A stretch of 6,999 nucleotides of DNA, from assembly GCA_002335845.1 (NCBI GenBank), contig DDCV01000050.1, positions 1 to 6,999 on the forward strand, read 5' to 3'. Below the pieces are notes generated by a model. It saw nothing but the letters and a program-made list of their open reading frames with translations. It did no database searches and was not told the DNA's origin. The DNA is from Rickettsiales bacterium UBA1997 (GTDB lineage Bacteria; Pseudomonadota; Alphaproteobacteria; Rickettsiales; UBA1997). This document shows, piece after piece, positions 1-4,014 of this stretch. The translations under genes were made by a program, and so were the position numbers. Numbering within the stretch: position 1 is the stretch's first letter; every line of letters starts with the position of its first letter.

Positions 1-45
1 CCAGCTTTGCTGGATATTGGTTTTAACAAAAATGCCATAATTCCC

Positions 46-594
46 ATGAATATAAAAAAATTAGCTCTACACATTTCTGCTTTTTCCTACCTGTTCTCAT
101 TCATGGGAAGCTCTTTTGCTGCAACTCAAGGACTTTTGAGTGATGCTAACTTAGCATCATCTGGCGAAAAAAGATTTATTATATTTGTTAAATCACGCGT
201 TCAAATCACTGGTTTAGATAATTTTGAACATGAAAATTGGGTTATTGGTGATGGCGATATTGTCAATGATGATGATTTATGCATTTATGCAAATAGCGCA
301 GTTGGTTATAAGGTTTTAGCTACATCAACAAATTATGGATTTAATCTAAAAACAACAGAAAACCAACATGAATTGCCATATCAGCTAAAATGGAGCGATG
401 GAACTAGCGAAGAATTATTATCATATGCCACCACAAGTCAGCCATTTAGTAACGCCTCAAGAACAAGTGCGAATTGCAATAATGGCACAAATTCAACATT
501 AAAATTAACAATATTAGAAAGTGACTTAGAAGTTGCCCCCAGTATTGAAGAGGCATATACTGATATTGTTACGATTACTATTATGCCATCCTAG
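46..594 (+). CDS. Secreted pilin-like subunit P1 of a chaperone-usher fibre
   Basis: Probable structural subunit of the pilus built by the downstream chaperone and usher. It has 182 residues if started at the ATG at 46. I chose this start because it directly opens a signal peptide: K4-K5, a hydrophobic core, and a Ser-Phe-Ala cleavage site after residue 25. The frame stays open to the left window edge through a TTG at 7, so a longer form cannot be excluded, and no Shine-Dalgarno precedes 46. The mature protein carries the features shared with the three other pilin-like proteins here: ITGLDNF...NW near the N terminus, C79 in DDLCIY, C144 in NCNNG, and a beta-strand-like C terminus (VTITIMPS). 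A C79-C144 disulfide is inferred. It is the most divergent copy at the C terminus, lacking the Gly-Thr-Leu-Thr of P2. Assignment to a pilus rests on paralogy, chaperone-recognition-like termini and position; I do not recognise a named family. Confidence 0.8.
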   Translation: MNIKKLALHISAFSYLFSFMGSSFAATQGLLSDANLASSGEKRFIIFVKSRVQITGLDNFEHENWVIGDGDIVNDDDLCIYANSAVGYKVLATSTNYGFNLKTTENQHELPYQLKWSDGTSEELLSYATTSQPFSNASRTSANCNNGTNSTLKLTILESDLEVAPSIEEAYTDIVTITIMPS

Positions 595-614
595 CCTAAA
601 AACTTTTGATTAAT

Positions 615-779
615 TATTAACCCGCGCACTAACTAGTTGACTTTTAACCGCAGTATTTTCTTTCTTGAAGATCTTCTTGAAAAACCAAAGTAGCAGTAAG
701 TACTATGGCTTTCAACAAGATCTTCAAGAAAAAAAAATCTTTTTGTTAAAAAGTCAACTAGTTAGTGCGCGGGTTAATA
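615..779. mobile_element. 165-bp long-hairpin element with 31-bp perfect terminal inverted repeats (MITE-like)
   Basis: Bases 615-645 and 749-779 are perfect inverted repeats of 31 bp containing CCCGCGCACTAACTAG, a GC-rich patch that stands out in this AT-rich DNA. Symmetry continues inward: 661-682 pairs with 710-731 with one mismatch, and weaker pairing continues almost to the centre near 695. The whole unit can therefore fold into one long hairpin. It has no coding capacity. Both ends begin with TA, compatible with a TA target duplication as made by IS630/Tc1-type transposases, though the same TA is part of the palindrome, so this is suggestive only. It starts 20 bp after the P1 stop codon and ends 97 bp before P2. 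As RNA it could end or stall the P1 transcript or be an RNase III target. Origin by transposition is inferred; the repeat structure is directly seen. Confidence 0.75.
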
Positions 780-804
780 TATCAAAATTTTCAGCAATCA
801 CTTT

Positions 805-820
805 CTTCTTTTAAAAGAAG
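805..820. promoter_or_regulatory. 16-bp perfect palindrome upstream of P2, possible operator
   Basis: CTTCTTTTAAAAGAAG is its own reverse complement over all 16 bases. It lies between the hairpin element and the P2 start, about 57 bp upstream of the ATG, where a promoter or operator would be expected. No convincing -35/-10 pair could be placed nearby because the region is almost pure A/T. AT-rich palindromes arise easily in such DNA, so the regulatory role is only a possibility. Confidence 0.3.
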
Positions 821-865
821 CTTTTAGAAAATATTTTAAATAAGAATATTTAATCAAATATATGC

Positions 866-869
866 GGAG
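866..869 (+). promoter_or_regulatory. Shine-Dalgarno GGAG for P2
   Basis: GGAG sits 7 nt before the ATG at 877 and fixes the P2 start. It is the only clear Shine-Dalgarno before any gene in the window, which suggests P2 is translated more efficiently than its paralogues. Confidence 0.75.
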
Positions 870-876
870 ATAAAAA

Positions 877-1494
877 ATGTCATTTTTTTTAAATAATTGT
901 AAAAATTACTGCAAAAACTCATCTCACAACTCCAGATTAAAATATCTTAATATTTGTAAATTAACCCTACTTACAATTGCACTATTTCCCTGCTATTCAT
1001 ATGCGGCAATTGATGGAAAATTGGGAGCGTCTTCATCGGGAGAAGTTGCGATAGATCTTGTTTTAGGCAGTGGAATTAGCATAACTGGCATTGATAATGT
1101 GAGCTTTGATAATTGGGGCGGATCTGGATCATTGACAAATATTGATGATGTTTGCGTTTATTCAACAACAACTAAATATCAAATTACGGCCAATGGCACT
1201 ACTATGGCAAGCGACAGCGATATATTTGCCATTTCTGGCGGAGATGATAATTCAGGAAAGACTCACTTTATTCCCTACATTGCGCTATGGAATGATGTTA
1301 ATAAGGATTCTGGTGCCAAAGAATTGAAACCAGGCCGGAATCTTAGAGGGCAAAGTGGCGCCAATAGAGAAGATGTTGAATGCAATGGGGTTTCTAATTC
1401 TAGAATTATAATAAAATTTAGTAAAAAAGATTTAATTCAAGCTACCTCTGGTGAATATAGTGGAACATTAACCTTAGCGGTTTCCCCTGAATAA
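877..1494 (+). CDS. Secreted pilin-like subunit P2, candidate major pilin
   Basis: A 205-residue exported protein, probably a fibre subunit. The ATG at 877 is supported by GGAG at 866-869. The signal peptide is unusually long, about 43 residues, with an extended N-region containing C8, C12 and C27, then a hydrophobic core (LTLLTIALF) and Ser-Tyr-Ala cleavage. The mature part has a beta-strand-like N-terminal stretch (GEVAIDLVLGSGISITGID) that could act as donor strand, then VSFDNWGG, C93 in DDVCVY, a short Y-x-I-x-A-x-G strand, IALWND, C169 in ECNGVSNS, and a C-terminal strand GEYSGTLTLAVSPE of the sort bound by pilus chaperones. It is closest to P3 in motifs (FDNW, DDVCVYS, YW/LWND, CNG, SGTL/HGTL). 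Having the only good ribosome site and its own upstream region, it is the best candidate for the abundant subunit. The stop is followed immediately by two more in-frame TAA codons and a TGA. Confidence 0.85.
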   Translation: MSFFLNNCKNYCKNSSHNSRLKYLNICKLTLLTIALFPCYSYAAIDGKLGASSSGEVAIDLVLGSGISITGIDNVSFDNWGGSGSLTNIDDVCVYSTTTKYQITANGTTMASDSDIFAISGGDDNSGKTHFIPYIALWNDVNKDSGAKELKPGRNLRGQSGANREDVECNGVSNSRIIIKFSKKDLIQATSGEYSGTLTLAVSPE

Positions 1495-1518
1495 TAATAA
1501 TGAATAATGCCACTTTTA

Positions 1519-1554
1519 GTCAAATTAAAGGTCAAATCAAAGGCCAAGTCAAAG
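1519..1554 (+). repeat. Three 12-bp imperfect tandem repeats
   Basis: Units GTCAAATTAAAG, GTCAAATCAAAG and GCCAAGTCAAAG are head to tail just after P2. Each differs from the next by one to three bases. They lie within an 18-codon reading frame (1507-1563) encoding a Lys-rich peptide with no ribosome site, which I do not call as a gene. Confidence 0.7.
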
Positions 1555-1765
1555 GCCGCTTAAAATATTAACAAAACCTAGATATTTATAAATATTCCCC
1601 ACCCCTTTTCTCATTTTTTTAAAATGCTGCAAAAAATAATTAAAAATCAATGAATTTTGGATAGTTTTTTATTTCATTTTTGAAACAAGACATTTAATAC
1701 CAAAAACCACCTTTAAAATAGGTTGATATTTATTAAATTTTAGCTTCATCTTTTTTTTAAAAGCC

Positions 1766-1804
1766 ATAAAGCCTCAACCCTTATGGACATAAGGGCTTTA
1801 TTTT
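1766..1804 (+). terminator. Candidate Rho-independent terminator after P2
   Basis: CCCTTATG (1778-1785) pairs perfectly with CATAAGGG (1788-1795). Allowing a 6-nt bulge on the left, ATAAAG (1766-1771) also pairs with CTTTAT (1796-1801), and the stem is followed by a T-rich tail. It lies about 270 bp past the P2 stop, so it may end a long 3' untranslated region. A T-rich stretch on the other side (1750-1758, as A's on the opposite strand's upstream side) makes bidirectional action conceivable but weaker. Confidence 0.5.
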
Positions 1805-1830
1805 ACGACTTTTAAAATTCAAAAATATTT

Positions 1831-1910
1831 TGCCAAAGATTTAATTAAAGATGGGCTTTGATACAATACCAACTCTCATCTTGAATTAAACCTTTATGTT
1901 TGGCATTTTT
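1831..1910 (+). terminator. Large imperfect stem-loop followed by T5
   Basis: TGCCAAA (1831-1837) pairs with TTTGGCA (1899-1905). Inside it, 1840-1853 pairs with 1877-1890 with one mismatch, leaving unequal internal loops (2 and 8 nt) and a 23-nt apical loop. TTTTT follows directly at 1906-1910, as in an intrinsic terminator, but the stem is long and A/T-rich. It could instead be a decayed inverted-repeat element or a leader structure ahead of P3. Confidence 0.4.
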
Positions 1911-2023
1911 AATATAAAGCTGAAGTCACCATCATGACTTATGATCTATAAGCTATCCTTTTAGCAAAGAATTAAGCGCGCTGATTTATAAATTTTTTTA
2001 CTAAATTAATTAACGATAATTAC

Positions 2024-2560
2024 TTGAGTCATTTATTAAAATTATCCATTTTTGTTATATTTCTTATCTGTGGCAAATCTTTATTTGCAGAGCAGCAAGG
2101 TGTTCTTGACGAAAATGAGTCGGAAGGTCAAATAGAGATTGAGTTAAATATTAGTGAGTTAGCACAAATATCAAATCTTGATGATTTTTATTTTGATAAT
2201 TGGGATAAAAAGAGCGATATGCAAAAATCTGATGATGTTTGTGTTTATTCCAATGGCGCAGGGGGTAGATATAATATTATCGCTCGTGGAACTGGAGCAA
2301 ATGGAAATTTTGAAGTAACAGACTCGGTAAATAGCGTGCCTTATGAAGTATATTGGAATGATGATATAAACAAGAGAGATGCTGGGAGAAGGTTAAGGCC
2401 AAATAGATCTGTAAGAAGGTCAAGAGCAAGCAATGAATATTTTGATTGCAATGGAATAAATAATGCTTCTTTAACTATCAGATTTTTAAAAAGAGATCTT
2501 GCGTCAGCATTGACATCTTCATATCATGGCACATTAATAGTTAGCGTTTCTCCAATATAA
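2024..2560 (+). CDS. Secreted pilin-like subunit P3
   Basis: A 178-residue exported pilin-like protein, first gene of a tight P3-P4-chaperone cluster. The start is a TTG at 2024. The frame closes upstream at TGA 1982 with no ATG between, and translation from TTG gives a complete signal peptide (LLKLSIFVIFLI core, Leu-Phe-Ala cleavage after residue 22). No Shine-Dalgarno is visible, so expression may be low. The mature protein has a beta-like N-terminal stretch (GQIEIELNISELAQISNLDD), YFDNWDK, C73 in DDVCVY, VYWNDDINK, a very basic patch (R-R-L-R-P-N-R-S-V-R-R-S-R) absent from P1, C142 in FDCNG, and the C-terminal strand SYHGTLIVSVSPI. The basic patch aligns with a milder one in P2 (LKPGRNLRG) and is P3's most distinctive feature. 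The four-nucleotide gap to P4 suggests co-transcription and translational coupling. The role as minor or alternative pilin is inferred. Confidence 0.82.
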   Translation: MSHLLKLSIFVIFLICGKSLFAEQQGVLDENESEGQIEIELNISELAQISNLDDFYFDNWDKKSDMQKSDDVCVYSNGAGGRYNIIARGTGANGNFEVTDSVNSVPYEVYWNDDINKRDAGRRLRPNRSVRRSRASNEYFDCNGINNASLTIRFLKRDLASALTSSYHGTLIVSVSPI

Positions 2561-2564
2561 ATAT

Positions 2565-3158
2565 ATGAAACAGTCAATTTTTAAATATTTTATAGCGATA
2601 TCATTCTTTGCCTTGTTTTTTCTTACAGAGGTCTCAACCAAAGAAGATAAGGAATTTTTAACAAAGAAAGAAGCTATTGCTAAAAAGGATAAGGATAAGG
2701 ATAAGGATAAAGACAAAGATAAGGATGAGGATGAGGATGAGGAAGAAGAGGGAGTTAGAATAACTGAGCTAAATAGCCCTACAGTTGGCAAGTGGAGTGG
2801 AGAGCAATCTGACATAGTGTTGATTGATAATATATGTGTTTTTGCCTCTGATGGTCAATATAGAGTTAGAGCTGAAGGTAGTGGAGCTGGTAAGAGCTTT
2901 AGAGTGGAGGAAGGTAAGAAAAAAATAGATTATCTAGTCTATTGGAATCCAGAAGCCTATAGAACCTCAGAAAAAATAGAGTTATTTCGCAACAAATCTT
3001 CACGAATATTTACTACATCTGAGACCACAAGCAATGATTGTAATGGTGGAAATATTTTAACAGCGCAATTAGAGTTAGCTTTTCCACTAGAAAAACTGAT
3101 GAAATCTGTTCCTGGCAGCTATTTTGGCACTTTAACAATAACCATAGAATCAATTTAG
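2565..3158 (+). CDS. Pilin-like subunit P4 with a Lys-Asp/Glu repeat in place of the N-terminal donor region
   Basis: A 197-residue protein starting at ATG 2565, 4 nt after P3, with no Shine-Dalgarno. Residues 1-21 form a hydrophobic export segment (IFKYFIAISFFALFFL), but no Ala-x-Ala-like cleavage site follows, so it may be cleaved poorly or stay as a membrane anchor. Residues 23-40 are charged, and 41-62 are seven Lys-Asp pairs, two Glu-Asp pairs and four Glu, encoded by a hexanucleotide array. The pilin core starts at about residue 64 (VRITELNSPTVGKWSG) and keeps C91 in NICVFA, YLVYWN, C159 in DCNGGN and the C-terminal strand GSYFGTLTITIESI. The beta-strand-like stretch that precedes this core in P1-P3 is missing. 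In chaperone-usher fibres a subunit without a donor strand can only sit at the distal end, so a tip subunit is plausible; a tethered or regulatory subunit is the alternative. It precedes the chaperone by 3 nt. Confidence 0.82.
   Translation: MKQSIFKYFIAISFFALFFLTEVSTKEDKEFLTKKEAIAKKDKDKDKDKDKDKDEDEDEEEEGVRITELNSPTVGKWSGEQSDIVLIDNICVFASDGQYRVRAEGSGAGKSFRVEEGKKKIDYLVYWNPEAYRTSEKIELFRNKSSRIFTTSETTSNDCNGGNILTAQLELAFPLEKLMKSVPGSYFGTLTITIESI
2685..2750 (+). repeat. In-frame hexanucleotide array (AAGGAT-type), 11 units
   Basis: Units read AAGGAT four times, AAAGAC, AAAGAT, AAGGAT, GAGGAT twice, GAGGAA and GAAGAG. The first four are identical, the rest have diverged. Every unit is two codons, so gain or loss of a unit by slippage changes protein length by two residues without a frameshift. 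Purines fill the top strand almost entirely. The reverse strand reads as a Ser/Leu-rich frame that is only a shadow. Confidence 0.9.
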
Positions 3159-3161
3159 ATA

Positions 3162-3872
3162 ATGAAAAAGCATATTACTAATATAGTTTTGTCCATCTTT
3201 TTTATGCTACTAGCATTGCAAACGGCAAAAGCTTCTAAGATATCTTTGGGGTCGGTTGTTATTGATTTTAAAGATTCTAAAACAAAATTTATAGATGTTC
3301 CAGTTTATAATACTAATGAAGATGGGTCGAAGGCTTTTGTTAAAACTTCTGTTTTTGAAGTTATTGACGCGGGAACTGATAAGGAAAAAAGGATAAAAGT
3401 TGGAAAAAATAAAAAACAATCCTTGATTGTATCACCTCAAAAAATGGTGATTCCATTTAAGGGTCAAAAAAATATTCGCTTTGTTTCTTTATACACCAAT
3501 CTTGAAAAGGATAAGATATTTCGAGTTAAGGTTGAGCCTATTATTGGCAAAGCAACTAGTAAAGCCAAACAAGCTGTAAAAGTTTTGGTGGCTTATGAAA
3601 CCTTAGTTATAATTCGTCCTCAAGAGCCTAAACCATTACTTGACGCCAAGCGAAATGGTAAAAAAATATTTTTTCAAAATAATGGTAATACCAACATATT
3701 AATTAGAGGCGCAACTCACTGCCCTTCCTCATCGGCTGATCCAGAAAAATGCAAGGAAATACCTGGTGTTAGACTTTATGCAGGGGGCAGTCAGGAAATG
3801 ACCCTGCCCTTTGATTCTAAGGTAGATTTTACTATTAATATTAATGGAAAAAATGAAGTTAGAACATATTAA
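3162..3872 (+). CDS. Periplasmic pilus chaperone, PapD-like, alpha/CS1 (CooB/CfaA) type
   Basis: A 236-residue periplasmic chaperone that should bind the P1-P4 pilins by donor-strand complementation and deliver them to the usher. It starts at ATG 3162, 3 nt after P4. The signal peptide ends at Ala-Lys-Ala (residue 24). The first immunoglobulin-like domain contains the G1-strand block SLIVSPQKMVIPFKGQKNIR followed by FVSLY, the hallmark of the family, with alternating hydrophobic residues for the pilin groove. The second domain has NNGNTNILIRG, a cysteine pair in HCPSSSADPEKC, and GVRLYAGG followed by a Leu-Pro. This NxGNT...C...C...RLYAG arrangement is what I recall of CooB/CfaA-like chaperones, not of FimC/PapD. 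Length (about 236) fits the family. The mature protein is strongly basic: about 38 Lys/Arg against 22 Asp/Glu by hand count. Its TAA stop lies inside a degenerate copy of the hairpin element's end. Confidence 0.93.
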   Translation: MKKHITNIVLSIFFMLLALQTAKASKISLGSVVIDFKDSKTKFIDVPVYNTNEDGSKAFVKTSVFEVIDAGTDKEKRIKVGKNKKQSLIVSPQKMVIPFKGQKNIRFVSLYTNLEKDKIFRVKVEPIIGKATSKAKQAVKVLVAYETLVIIRPQEPKPLLDAKRNGKKIFFQNNGNTNILIRGATHCPSSSADPEKCKEIPGVRLYAGGSQEMTLPFDSKVDFTININGKNEVRTY

Positions 3873-3892
3873 CCAATGTACTAACTAGCTCA
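3867..3892 (+). repeat. Degenerate copy of the hairpin element's terminal repeat
   Basis: Aligned without gaps to 615-640, these 26 bases match at 20 positions. TATTAACC and ACTAACTAG are identical and the GC-rich patch between them is changed. The chaperone stop codon TAA (3870-3872) falls within it. No clear partner end is seen in the following 120 bp, so this is a solo or decayed end. Confidence 0.5.
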
Positions 3893-3958
3893 TAAAAACT
3901 GAATGATTTGCAGAGCTCTTATATTTGTTATTTTACCAAAATTTCAAAAATACCTCGC

Positions 3959-3978
3959 TAGAATATGGCCAAATTCTA
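3959..3978. promoter_or_regulatory. 20-bp near-perfect palindrome upstream of the usher, candidate operator
   Basis: TAGAAT-A-TGGCCA-A-ATTCTA is symmetric except for one A/A pair (3965 and 3972). It is centred on GGCC 46 bp before the usher ATG, in the 142-bp gap separating chaperone and usher. It could be a regulator binding site or a small RNA hairpin limiting usher expression relative to the chaperone. TAGAAT resembles a -10 box but has no matching -35. Confidence 0.4.
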
Positions 3979-4014
3979 TGCTAAATTAATAAAAAATATA
4001 GATATTGCCACAAG

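Larger units (their letters stand above)
1495..2023. other. 529-bp intergenic region between P2 and P3
   Basis: No gene is convincing here on either strand. It contains three 12-bp tandem repeats (1519-1554), a terminator-like stem-loop (1766-1804) and a larger imperfect hairpin (1831-1905) followed by T5, all listed separately. The rest is A/T-rich with homopolymer runs. I see no tRNA, no known riboswitch and no recognisable remnant of a fifth pilin. The promoter of the P3-P4-chaperone operon should lie in its right part, but no clear -35/-10 pair is visible. Confidence 0.7.

Noticed and set aside
1..13. Small stem-loop CCAGC-TTT-GCTGG at the left edge
   Set aside because: Five base pairs only and cut by the window edge; could be the end of an upstream terminator but cannot be judged.
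1142..1327. 61-codon frame inside P2
   Set aside because: Lies fully within P2 in another frame, with no export signal or ribosome site; a shadow.
1923..1940. Inverted repeat AAGTCA...TGACTT
   Set aside because: A 6-bp stem with a 6-nt loop is expected by chance several times in 7 kb.
2534..2815. Reverse-strand frame rich in Ser-Leu repeats
   Set aside because: It is the complement of the Lys-Asp/Glu hexanucleotide array of P4; the forward frame has the pilin core and export signal.
3210..3419. Reverse-strand 69-codon frame inside the chaperone
   Set aside because: Antisense to a well supported chaperone gene; no independent support.
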